Part shown: positions 1 to 5,892 of the stretch, in pieces
Layout: every line of letters starts with the position of its first letter
How positions within the stretch are numbered: position 1 is the stretch's first letter
Assembly: GCA_905212515.1 (NCBI GenBank)
Contig: CAJMEU010000165.1
Location: 1 to 5,892, forward strand
Reading direction: 5' to 3'
Source: an uncultured Oscillospiraceae bacterium
GTDB taxonomy: Bacteria > Bacillota > Clostridia > Oscillospirales > Ruminococcaceae
DNA length: 5,892 nucleotides
Position numbers and translations under genes: made by a program
The notes under the pieces: generated by a model
Database searches by the model: none
Told to the model about the DNA's origin: nothing
The model's input: the letters and a program-made list of their open reading frames with translations, nothing else

Positions 1-2
1 GC

Positions 3-74
3 GCCCTGGTGGCGCTGGTGGTGGGCCGGGTGGTGTTCCGGCGCCAGCAGGATAAATTTATCCTGCATATTTGA
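3..74 (+). CDS. ABC-2 type polysaccharide export permease, C-terminal end only
   Basis: Only the last 23 codons are present. The frame enters from outside the window and ends at TGA 72-74. The visible residues are a hydrophobic Ala/Leu/Val stretch, which would be the end of the last membrane helix, then a short basic tail ending in QQDKFILHI. An ending of the form helix, basic residues, 'KFILxI' fits the permease subunit of polysaccharide or teichoic acid ABC exporters (RgpC/TagG/Wzm type). The next gene, 7 nt downstream, encodes the matching type of ATPase, which is the usual gene order. The family call rests mainly on that neighbour, because 23 residues are too few to identify a permease alone. 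The polymer exported cannot be told from this fragment. Confidence 0.6.
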   Translation, partial: ALVALVVGRVVFRRQQDKFILHI

Positions 75-80
75 GGGGGG
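73..80 (+). promoter_or_regulatory. Ribosome binding site for the ABC ATPase gene
   Basis: The G-rich tract GAGGGGGG overlaps the permease stop codon. GAGG at 73-76 lies 5 nt before ATG 82, and the following G's lie 7 nt before the in-frame ATG 88. Either start could be used; I chose 82. Overlap with the upstream stop suggests translational coupling of permease and ATPase. Confidence 0.55.
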
Positions 81-81
81 C

Positions 82-840
82 ATGAAGATGAGCAAGATGA
101 TCGAAGTAAACAGCGTCTCCATGCGCTTCAACCTGGCCAAGGAAAAACACGAGAGCCTGAAGGAATACCTGTTGGCCGCTGTGAAGGGAAAGCTGCAGTT
201 CGACGAGTTCTACGCGCTGCGGGACGTATCGCTGCAGGTGGAATAAGGCGAGTTTTACGGCCTGGTGGGCCTGATCGGCAGCGGCAAATCCACGCTGCTG
301 AAGGTGATCGCCGGGGTGTATAAGCCCAGCATGGGCAGAGTGACGGTGAACGGCACCATCGCGCCGCTGATCGAGCTGGGCGCCGGGTTCGATATGGACC
401 TGACCGCCCGCGAGAACATCTATCTCAACGGCACGGTGCTGGGCCTGACGCCCAAATACATCGACGAGAAGTTCGACGAGATCGTGGATTTTTCCGAACT
501 GCGGGAGTTTTTGGACGTGCCTCTGAAAAATTATTCCTCCGGCATGGTCAGCCGCATTGCCTTCGCCATCGCCACCATCACCAACCCCGATGTGCTGATC
601 GCGGACGAGATCTTGTCCGTGGGCGATTTCCTCTTCCAGGAAAAGTGCGAAAAGCGCATGAAAGAGCTGCTGGCCAGCGGCACCACCGTGCTGCTGGTGA
701 GCCATTCCATCGATCAGGTGGAGCGCATGTGCAACAAGGTGACCTGGCTGGAAAAGGGCCATGTGCGCATGCAGGGCGACGTGAAAACTGTGTGCGAAGC
801 CTATAAGGCCCTGGACGAGCATCCGGCGGGCGAAGCGTGA
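82..840 (+). pseudogene. Polysaccharide ABC exporter ATP-binding protein, interrupted by an in-frame stop
   Basis: Reading from ATG 82 gives a 252-codon ATPase of the RgpD/TagH/Wzt N-domain type, except that codon 55 (244-246) is TAA. This subunit would power export of a lipid-linked polysaccharide through the permease encoded just upstream. Visible parts: an N-terminal region typical of the family (MRFNLAKEKHESLKEY), an aromatic A-loop region near FY43-44, a Walker A reading GLIGSGKST (63-71), signature YSSGM (151-155), Walker B ending DE (175-176) and the H-loop His208. The length fits an ATPase without the C-terminal glycan-binding domain found in some Wzt proteins. Homologues normally have Lys where the stop lies (AAA or AAG, so TAA can be one base from AAA) and Asn where Walker A has Ile65 (AAC versus ATC). 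Similarity continues in the same frame on both sides, so there is no frameshift. It is either a recent nonsense mutation or a base error. Confidence 0.8.
265..840 (+). CDS. Open remainder of the ABC ATPase after the stop (possible re-initiation product)
   Basis: This is the 191-residue stretch that stays open after the TAA at 244-246, if translation restarts at GTG 265. It would keep Walker A, signature, Walker B and H-loop, but lose the first beta strands and the A-loop that holds the adenine, so it should not fold as a normal ATPase. No good ribosome site precedes GTG 265. I list it because a gene caller would probably report it. My reading is that it is part of the broken or mis-sequenced gene at 82-840, not a separate gene. 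Its stop TGA (838-840) overlaps a GTG at 837 in the frame of the next gene. Confidence 0.35.
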   Translation: MGLIGSGKSTLLKVIAGVYKPSMGRVTVNGTIAPLIELGAGFDMDLTARENIYLNGTVLGLTPKYIDEKFDEIVDFSELREFLDVPLKNYSSGMVSRIAFAIATITNPDVLIADEILSVGDFLFQEKCEKRMKELLASGTTVLLVSHSIDQVERMCNKVTWLEKGHVRMQGDVKTVCEAYKALDEHPAGEA

Positions 841-860
841 ACGGCGCCCCACAAGAGAAC

Positions 861-865
861 GGAGG
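861..865 (+). promoter_or_regulatory. Ribosome binding site that sets the start of the first glycosyltransferase
   Basis: GGAGG lies 7 nt before ATG 873, a near-ideal spacing. The other in-frame starts are worse: ATG 867 begins only 1 nt after the motif, and GTG 837 lies upstream of it and overlaps the ATPase stop. I therefore chose 873. Confidence 0.7.
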
Positions 866-872
866 AATGGCC

Positions 873-2729
873 ATGACGCAGAGGGAACAGGACGCCGCGC
901 CCCAGCCGGACAGCCTGGGCAAGGCGCTGCGCCGCACCGCCGACCCGGCCCACGCGGCCAGCCTGATGCGCCGCGGCGCGCGGTGCCTGGCGGAAAGAGG
1001 CCCGCAGGCGCTGGCCAGGGAGGTGAGTTACCGCGTGGATCTGATGACAAAGGGCGAAAGCTGGAAATTCCGGGCCGATGTGCCCCTGCGGCGGGAGCTG
1101 AAGGCCCAGGCGGCCCAGCAGTTTGCCCGGATGCCGCAAGTGAGCATCGTGGTGCCGCTGTACAACACGCCCATCAAGTTTTTGAAGCAGATGATCGCCA
1201 GCGTGCGCGCCCAGAGCTATAAAAACTGGGAGCTGGTGCTGGTGGACGCCTCGGACGCGGCCCACGGCGCGGTGGGCAAGGCGGCCCAGCGGGTGCGGGA
1301 CAGCCGCGTCAATTACTGCCGCCTGGCGAAAAACGGCGGCATCGCCGCCAACACCAACGTGGGACTGGCCGAGGCAAACGGCGACTACGTGGCCTTGCTG
1401 GATCACGACGACGTGCTTTCCCCCAATGCCCTGTACGAGGCGGTGAAGGCTGTGAACGAGCAGGATGCCGACCTTGTTTACAGCGATGAGATCGTGCTGG
1501 ACGAAAAGCTGAAAAACCTGTGTGAATACCATTTTAAGCCCGATTTTTCCCCGGACACCCTGCGGGGCTGCAATTACATCACCCATTTCCTGGTGTTCAG
1601 CAAAGAGCTGCTGGGCCGGGCCGGCCCCGAGGACAGCGCCTACGACGGCGCCCAGGACTTCGACCTCGTCCTGCGCCTGACGGAACAGGCGCAGCACATC
1701 GTCCACATCCCCAAGGTGCTGTACTACTGGCGCAGGCACGAAGGGTCCACGGCCGGGGATATGGCGGTGAAGCCCGAGGCCGTCGACGCCGGCGCCAGGG
1801 CCGTGGGCGCGCAGCTGGCGCGCAAGGGTCTGGACGGGCAGGTCAGCCCCATCGAGGGCTGCCCCGGCGCCTACCGCACCGTGTATAAGGGCGACGAGCG
1901 CCAGATGGTCAGCGTCCTGATCCCCAATAAGGACCATGTGGAAGACCTGGGCCGCTGCCTGGCCAGCCTTTATAAAAACGCGGGCTGGGCCAATATGGAA
2001 GTGCTCGTCATCGAGAACAACTCTGAGGACCCGGCCACCGCCGCCTTCTACGCCGCGGCCAAAAAGCGTCTGCCCGGCCTGCGGCTGGTGCAGTACCAGG
2101 GGCCGTTCAATTTTTCGGCCATCAACAACTTCGGCGCGCGCTTTGCCCGGGGCGGCCACCTGCTGCTTTTGAACAACGACGTGGAGGTGGAAACGCCGGG
2201 CTTTGTGCGCGAGCTGGTCAGCTATTCCCAGCGGCCGGACGTGGGCGCCGTGGGCGCAAAGCTGTACTACCCGGACGGCACGGTGCAGCACGCGGGCGTG
2301 TTCGTGGGCCTGGGCGGAAGCGCGGGCCACAACCACAAGGGCCACCCGCGGGACTCGGCCGGCGATTTGTACCGCCTGGCCACCACCCAGAACATGAGCG
2401 CGGTCACCGGCGCCTGCCTGATGGTGAAGAAAAGCCTGTACGACGCCCTGGGCGGTTTGGACGAGGAAAACTTCGCCGTGGCTTACAACGACGTGGACTT
2501 CTGCCTGAAGCTGCGGGCCAAGGGATATCTGAACGTGATGACGCCCTTTGCCGCCGCCGTGCACCACGAGAGCAAAAGCCGGGGGGACGACACCCATTCC
2601 GGCGGGGAAAAGCAGCGGCGGTACGAGGCCGAGAAAGCCCGCTTCGTGGAAAAGTACCAGAACATGATCGAAGCCGGGGACCCCTACTACAACCCCCATT
2701 TCACCACGCTTTACGAAATTTACGGCTAG
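873..2729 (+). CDS. Bidomain family 2 glycosyltransferase (first of a tandem pair)
   Basis: A 618-residue protein with two GT2 (GT-A fold) domains, expected at the inner face of the membrane, where it would add sugars from nucleotide-sugar donors to a surface polysaccharide. Domain 1 begins at V90 (VSIVVPLYNTP), has DASD at 125-128, the metal-binding DHDD at 177-180 and YYWRRHE ending at H289-E290. Domain 2 begins at V346 with IPNKDH (350-355), ENNS (381-384), LNNDVEVE (NND at 434-436, in the DxD position), NDVDFCL near 539-545 and HHESKSRG (564-571). The tail GDPYYNP is typical of this bidomain group. No membrane helix or signal peptide is visible; the first ~89 residues are basic and may bind the membrane. 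Start 873 is favoured by GGAGG; GTG 837 would add 12 residues. Donor, acceptor and linkage cannot be read from the sequence. It lies next to a polysaccharide exporter and a close paralogue. Confidence 0.9.
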   Translation: MTQREQDAAPQPDSLGKALRRTADPAHAASLMRRGARCLAERGPQALAREVSYRVDLMTKGESWKFRADVPLRRELKAQAAQQFARMPQVSIVVPLYNTPIKFLKQMIASVRAQSYKNWELVLVDASDAAHGAVGKAAQRVRDSRVNYCRLAKNGGIAANTNVGLAEANGDYVALLDHDDVLSPNALYEAVKAVNEQDADLVYSDEIVLDEKLKNLCEYHFKPDFSPDTLRGCNYITHFLVFSKELLGRAGPEDSAYDGAQDFDLVLRLTEQAQHIVHIPKVLYYWRRHEGSTAGDMAVKPEAVDAGARAVGAQLARKGLDGQVSPIEGCPGAYRTVYKGDERQMVSVLIPNKDHVEDLGRCLASLYKNAGWANMEVLVIENNSEDPATAAFYAAAKKRLPGLRLVQYQGPFNFSAINNFGARFARGGHLLLLNNDVEVETPGFVRELVSYSQRPDVGAVGAKLYYPDGTVQHAGVFVGLGGSAGHNHKGHPRDSAGDLYRLATTQNMSAVTGACLMVKKSLYDALGGLDEENFAVAYNDVDFCLKLRAKGYLNVMTPFAAAVHHESKSRGDDTHSGGEKQRRYEAEKARFVEKYQNMIEAGDPYYNPHFTTLYEIYG

Positions 2730-2744
2730 AAGTAAAGCGGGCGT

Positions 2745-2749
2745 GGAGG
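2745..2749 (+). promoter_or_regulatory. Ribosome binding site for the second glycosyltransferase
   Basis: GGAGG lies 4 nt before ATG 2754, in the 24-nt gap between the two glycosyltransferase genes. The spacing is a little short, but no better in-frame start is nearby. The gap has no room for a terminator or separate promoter, so the two genes are probably co-transcribed. Confidence 0.55.
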
Positions 2750-2753
2750 CGCC

Positions 2754-4553
2754 ATGAACCTCAAACTGAAACGCGTGAAGGAATTGTTCGCCTTCTTTCT
2801 GGACACCGTCCGGAAAGAGGGCTTTTCCTCTACCCTCAAACGGGCCTGGGGCTTTTTGCGCCGGCGCCTGAAAAGCAAGAAGGGCCGCTTCCTGCCGCCG
2901 AAAGACGTGCTGGCGGCCCAGACGGCCGCGGACACCTCGGCCTGGCCGCTGCTGTCCGTCTGCGTGCCCTTTTACAACACGCCGCGCCCCTTCCTGCGGG
3001 ACCTGGTGCAAAGCCTCAAGGGACAGTCCTGCCAAAATTGGGAGCTGTGCGCCGCCGACGCCTCGGACGCGGCCCACGCCTATGTGGAGCAGTACCTGCG
3101 CCGGGAACTGGGGCAGAAACTGCGCTACGTCCGCGTGGAGAACAAGGGCATCAGCGCCAATACCAACGCCGCCGCCCGCCTGGCCGCGGGCGCTTACCTG
3201 GGCCTGGCCGACCATGACGACGTGCTGGCGCCCTGCGCCGTGTACGAGATGATGGCCGCCGCCCACTGCACGGGCGCGGGCTTTTTGTACAGCGACGAGG
3301 CGCTGTTCCAGCAGGACATCCGCCGGCCCCTGGTGGGCCACTTCAAGCCGGATTTCGCGCCGGATTACCTCAATTGCTGCAATTACATCTGCCATTTTTC
3401 CGTATTTAAAAAGGATCTGTTCTGGCAGGTGGGCGGCGAAGACCCGGCCTGCGACGGCAGCCAGGACCACGACCTGTTCTTGAAGCTGAGCGAGCTGGCC
3501 CCACCGGTGCACATCCCCCGGGTGCTGTATTATTGGCGGGTGCACGAGGCCTCCACCAGCGGCGGCACCGGGGCCAAGCCCTATGTGGCCGCGGCCGCCA
3601 AACGGGCCATCGACGCCCACCTGGCCCGCACGGGCGCCCAAGGGCGCGCCGTGGACGGGCTGTTCCCCTCCACGTACAAGGTGGAGTACGAGATCGAGGG
3701 CCGGCCCCTGGTCAGCATCCTCATCCCCAACAAGGATCACGCGGAGGACCTGGACAAAACGCTGCAAAGCGTGTTCGCCAAAACGCGCTGGCCCCATTAC
3801 GAGGTGGTGGTGATCGAGAACAACTCCACCGCCCCGGCCACCTTCGCCTATTATGAGCAGATCGTGCAGGCACACCCCCAGGTGCGGGTGGTGCGCTACG
3901 AGGGCGGGTTCAACTTCTCCGCCATCAACAACTTCGGCCGCAGGGCGGCAAAGGGCGAATACCTGCTGCTGCTCAACAACGACGTGCAGGTCATCAGCGA
4001 GGGCTGGCTGACCGAGATGCTGGCCCTGTGCAGCCAGCCCGGCGTGGGCCTGGTGGGGGCCAAGCTGTATTACCCGGACGACACCATCCAGCACGCGGGC
4101 GTTATCACCGGGCTGGGGGGCTTTGCCGGCCACAGCCACAAATACGCCCGCCGGGCATCCTCGGGCTATATGTTCCGCCTGGCCACGGTGCAGGATTTCT
4201 CAGCGGTGACGGCTGCCTGCATGCTGGTGAAAACAGCGGTGTACGACGCCGTGGGCGGTATGGACGAGGGCTTCGAGGTGGCGTTCAACGACGTGGACTT
4301 CTGCCTTTCCGTGGGCAACGCGGGTTACCGCGTGCTGTGGACGCCTTACGCCGAGCTGTACCACTACGAGAGCAAAAGCCGCGGCCTGGACACGAAGGGC
4401 CCGGCCAAGGCCCGCTTCGAGGCCGAGCGCCGCCGCCTGGAGGGCCGCTACGGCCGCCGCCGGCTGATCGGCGACCCTTTCTACAACCCCAACCTGACGC
4501 TGGACCGGGAGGATTTCTCGGAAAGCGACGTGCTGCCGAAATGGACGTTATGA
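2754..4553 (+). CDS. Bidomain family 2 glycosyltransferase (second of a tandem pair)
   Basis: A 599-residue paralogue of the preceding protein with the same two-domain GT2 plan. The N-terminal ~65 residues are strongly basic (for example LKRAWGFLRRRLKSKKGR), fit to lie on the membrane surface, and contain no membrane helix. Domain 1: SVCVPFYNTP around 68-77, DASD 102-105, DHDD 153-156, YYWRVHE with H264-E265. Domain 2: VSILIPNKDH 320-329, ENNS 355-358, NND 408-410, NDVDFCL 512-518, HYESKSRG 537-544, then GDPFYNP and a C-terminal tail about 10 residues longer than that of the first protein. All key residues seen in the first copy are kept, so neither looks degenerate. Probably each adds a different sugar or linkage in the same repeat unit, but this is inference. 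Its stop overlaps the next start (ATGA at 4550-4553), giving translational coupling. Confidence 0.9.
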   Translation: MNLKLKRVKELFAFFLDTVRKEGFSSTLKRAWGFLRRRLKSKKGRFLPPKDVLAAQTAADTSAWPLLSVCVPFYNTPRPFLRDLVQSLKGQSCQNWELCAADASDAAHAYVEQYLRRELGQKLRYVRVENKGISANTNAAARLAAGAYLGLADHDDVLAPCAVYEMMAAAHCTGAGFLYSDEALFQQDIRRPLVGHFKPDFAPDYLNCCNYICHFSVFKKDLFWQVGGEDPACDGSQDHDLFLKLSELAPPVHIPRVLYYWRVHEASTSGGTGAKPYVAAAAKRAIDAHLARTGAQGRAVDGLFPSTYKVEYEIEGRPLVSILIPNKDHAEDLDKTLQSVFAKTRWPHYEVVVIENNSTAPATFAYYEQIVQAHPQVRVVRYEGGFNFSAINNFGRRAAKGEYLLLLNNDVQVISEGWLTEMLALCSQPGVGLVGAKLYYPDDTIQHAGVITGLGGFAGHSHKYARRASSGYMFRLATVQDFSAVTAACMLVKTAVYDAVGGMDEGFEVAFNDVDFCLSVGNAGYRVLWTPYAELYHYESKSRGLDTKGPAKARFEAERRRLEGRYGRRRLIGDPFYNPNLTLDREDFSESDVLPKWTL

Positions 4554-5125
4554 GCGACAGCCTGCAAAAGGAAAAACGGGCGGCCCGGGCCCGGGCCCGG
4601 CAGCTGGCCGGCCTTACGGCCCGCGACCCGGCGGCCCGCGCGGCCCTGGGCCGGGCCGTCAGCCGGCGGCTGGCCGCGCTGGAAGCTTACCGCCGCGCGG
4701 CGGTGGTGCTGGCCTTCGCGCCCATGGGCACAGAGGCGGACATCACGCCCTTTCTGCGCCGTGTCCTGGCGGATGGGAAACGTCTGTGCCTGCCCGCCTG
4801 CACGGGCCCCGGCGTGATGGAGGCGCGGGAAGCGGCGGACCTGGCTCTGCTGGCGCCCGCCGGCGCCTACGGCATTTTAGAGCCCGCGGGCCCGGCCGTG
4901 CCGCCCGAAAAGATCGACCTGGCCGTGGTGCCCTGCCTGGCCGCCGGGCGGGACCATACCCGCCTGGGCCGCGGCGGTGGTTATTACGACCGCTACCTGC
5001 CCAAACTGCGCCCCGGCGCGCCCGCGGCGGCCGTGTGCGCCGCCGCTCTGCTGTGGGATACGGTGCCCGCCGGCCCGCTGGACGCGCCGGTGGCCCTGGT
5101 GGTGACGGAAGAGGAGACCCTATGA
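4550..5125 (+). CDS. 5-formyltetrahydrofolate cyclo-ligase (MTHFS family)
   Basis: A 191-residue cytoplasmic enzyme that converts 5-formyl-THF to 5,10-methenyl-THF using ATP, returning stored folate to one-carbon metabolism. The length fits the family (about 180-200). Visible signs: a Lys/Arg-rich N-terminal helix (KEKRAARARARQL), APMGTEADITPFL with E62 in the family's conserved 'P..gE.D' segment, VPCLAAGRDHTRLG, and the hallmark GGGYYDRYL (G142-G144, Y145, Y146, D147, R148). The common 'AFD' just before the Gly-rich motif reads AAG here, a mild deviation. Start: ATG 4550 forms a 4-nt ATGA overlap with the glycosyltransferase stop; an in-frame ATG at 4541 would add three residues. Neither has a strong ribosome site, so coupling to the upstream gene is likely. 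It overlaps the next gene by 4 nt too. Its place in a glycan operon looks like operon hitch-hiking rather than shared function. Confidence 0.9.
   Translation: MSDSLQKEKRAARARARQLAGLTARDPAARAALGRAVSRRLAALEAYRRAAVVLAFAPMGTEADITPFLRRVLADGKRLCLPACTGPGVMEAREAADLALLAPAGAYGILEPAGPAVPPEKIDLAVVPCLAAGRDHTRLGRGGGYYDRYLPKLRPGAPAAAVCAAALLWDTVPAGPLDAPVALVVTEEETL
5111..5116 (+). promoter_or_regulatory. Ribosome binding site for the GH3 lipoprotein, inside the cyclo-ligase gene
   Basis: GAGGAG within the last codons of the cyclo-ligase gene lies 5 nt before ATG 5122. With the ATGA overlap at 5122-5125, it supports the chosen start and coupled translation. Confidence 0.65.
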
Positions 5126-5892
5126 AAAAGTGGATGGTACTGGCGCTGTGCGCGGCGGCCCTGGCGGGGGTGACCGCCTGCCTGCCCGCGGTCCCGCGCA
5201 AGGACGCCTTCGCGCCCGAAGCCACGTCGGACCGGGTGTGGACGTTCGTGCCCGGGCAGGCGGAAGAAAAGCAGGCGGGTGGCAAGAAAACGCAGGCCGT
5301 GCCCGGCCCGGTGGAAGCGCTGCTGGACGGGATGACCTTGCCCCAGCAGGCGGCGCAGCTGTTCCTCACCCGGGTGCCCGCGGACGGCGTGCCCTTTGCC
5401 CAGGCGCCGGGCGGCTATATCCTTTTTGCCGGCGATTTCGCGGACAAAACCGCCGCTGAGGTACAGGCGATGACCGCCGCCTTGCAGCAAAGCGCCCGGG
5501 TGCCGCTGCTGGTGGCGGTGGACGAGGAGGGCGGCGGGGTGACGCGGGTCAGCTGCTTCGAGGCCCTGCGGCCCGAGGGGCCCTTCCCCTCGCCCCAGCA
5601 GCTGTACGCCCAGGGCGGCATGGAAGCCGTGGAGGCCGACGCGGCCGAAAAAGCGGCCCTGCTGCAATCCTTGGGCATCAACGTGAACATGGCGCCGGTG
5701 TGCGACGTCAGCCAAGACCCGGCTGATTTTATTTACAGCCGCACCTTCGGCGCGGACGCCGCGGCCACCAGCATGTATGTGGACCGGGTGGTGCGCGCCA
5801 GGGGGGGGGGGGAAGACGGGGATTTTGTGAAGCCCGTAGCGGGGGACGGGGCCCGCGCGGGGCCGCCCCCCGCCGCGGCGGGAGTCGGGGGG
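5122..5892 (+). CDS. Glycoside hydrolase family 3 lipoprotein, beta-N-acetylhexosaminidase (NagZ)-like, 3' end cut by window
   Basis: The first 257 residues are visible, open to the window edge. Residues 1-20 form a lipoprotein signal: MKK, a hydrophobic core, then lipobox VTAC with Cys20, so the mature protein should be anchored outside the membrane. A short linker follows, then the GH3 N-terminal barrel: MTLPQQAAQLF, GGYILFAGDF, the substrate-pocket motif DEEGGGVTRV from D134, GINVNMAPVCDV (185-196) and FIYSRTFG (203-210). These match the NagZ-like branch of GH3, which removes terminal GlcNAc from peptidoglycan fragments or glycans. The family's next motif, KHFPGHG/KHFPGYG, is expected around residue 237, but the sequence reads KPVAGDG. 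This follows a run of 12 G (5801-5812), and from 5800 on the similarity collapses, so the last ~31 residues are probably unreliable. The catalytic His/Asp loop would also lie in this damaged or missing part. ATG 5122 overlaps the cyclo-ligase stop and has a good ribosome site. Confidence 0.85.
   Translation, partial: MKKWMVLALCAAALAGVTACLPAVPRKDAFAPEATSDRVWTFVPGQAEEKQAGGKKTQAVPGPVEALLDGMTLPQQAAQLFLTRVPADGVPFAQAPGGYILFAGDFADKTAAEVQAMTAALQQSARVPLLVAVDEEGGGVTRVSCFEALRPEGPFPSPQQLYAQGGMEAVEADAAEKAALLQSLGINVNMAPVCDVSQDPADFIYSRTFGADAAATSMYVDRVVRARGGGEDGDFVKPVAGDGARAGPPPAAAGVGG
5800..5892. other. Probable low-quality sequence at the contig end
   Basis: From base 5800 the sequence becomes almost pure G/C with homopolymers: a run of 12 G at 5801-5812, GGGGG, CCCCCC and a final run of six G. 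At the same point the GH3 protein loses its family motifs, although frame and spacing are kept (K236 of the expected KHFPG motif still aligns). The pattern fits base-calling decay at the end of a read or contig better than biology. Residues encoded here should not be used to judge the enzyme. Confidence 0.6.

Noticed and set aside
244..246. TAA as a recoded (read-through) codon
   Set aside because: TAA is not a known selenocysteine or pyrrolysine codon, the expected residue is an ordinary Lys, and no other gene in the window has an internal TAA. Mutation or base error is simpler.
2730..2753. Possible promoter or terminator between the glycosyltransferase genes
   Set aside because: The 24-nt gap has no inverted repeat with a T-run and no -10/-35 pair; it holds only the ribosome site.
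801..4139. A 1112-codon open frame on the - strand opposite both glycosyltransferase genes
   Set aside because: It has no recognisable domain and is rich in His, Gly, Val and Gln, as expected from the complement of G/C-ending codons. The + strand carries two clear protein families with conserved motifs over the same bases. It is a high-G+C shadow frame, and its repeated look comes from the paralogy on the other strand.
4993..5715. Open frames on the - strand opposite the cyclo-ligase and GH3 genes
   Set aside because: Low-complexity composition with no family motif; the + strand frames have clear motifs, start sites and gene overlaps.
5801..5812. Run of 12 G as a possible phase-variation tract in the GH3 gene
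   Set aside because: Family similarity is lost right after the run without a frame change, and the following bases are also homopolymer-rich up to the window end. This points to poor sequence rather than a slip-strand switch, although reads of varying run length would reopen the idea.

Overview
The window looks like part of a cell-surface polysaccharide operon from a high-G+C Firmicute. A gut clostridium of the Oscillospirales/Ruminococcaceae type is my best guess, from the strong GGAGG ribosome sites, the G/C-rich third codon positions, the Firmicute style of the transporter and glycosyltransferases, and the lipoprotein form of the GH3 enzyme. That placement is inference, not a search result. 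All genes run on the + strand and are packed tightly: 7 nt, about 32 nt and 24 nt gaps, then two 4-nt ATGA overlaps. I see no promoter or terminator and no gene-free stretch over 300 bases.

Bases 1-840 hold the end of an ABC-2 polysaccharide permease and the gene for its ATPase (RgpD/TagH/Wzt N-domain type). The ATPase frame is broken by one in-frame TAA at 244-246. Ten codons later, the usual Asn of the Walker A motif reads Ile. Either this copy is a pseudogene or the sequence carries base errors here.

Bases 873-4553 hold two large paralogous glycosyltransferases (618 and 599 aa). Each has two GT2 (GT-A fold) domains in one chain. They share every main motif in the same order, so they are a tandem duplication. 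They would build the glycan that the ABC transporter exports.

Bases 4550-5892 hold 5-formyltetrahydrofolate cyclo-ligase (one-carbon metabolism), then the N-terminal 257 residues of a GH3 beta-N-acetylhexosaminidase-like lipoprotein that runs off the window. These two are joined to the operon by overlapping stop/start codons. They have no obvious biochemical link to the glycan genes, apart from a possible surface-glycan or peptidoglycan role for the GH3 enzyme. The last ~90 bases, starting at a run of 12 G, lose the expected GH3 motifs while keeping frame and length. This looks like a poor-quality contig end.

I did not find a convincing undescribed system. The points most worth checking are the broken ATPase, the paired bidomain glycosyltransferases with their shared unusual motif, and the suspect 3' end.
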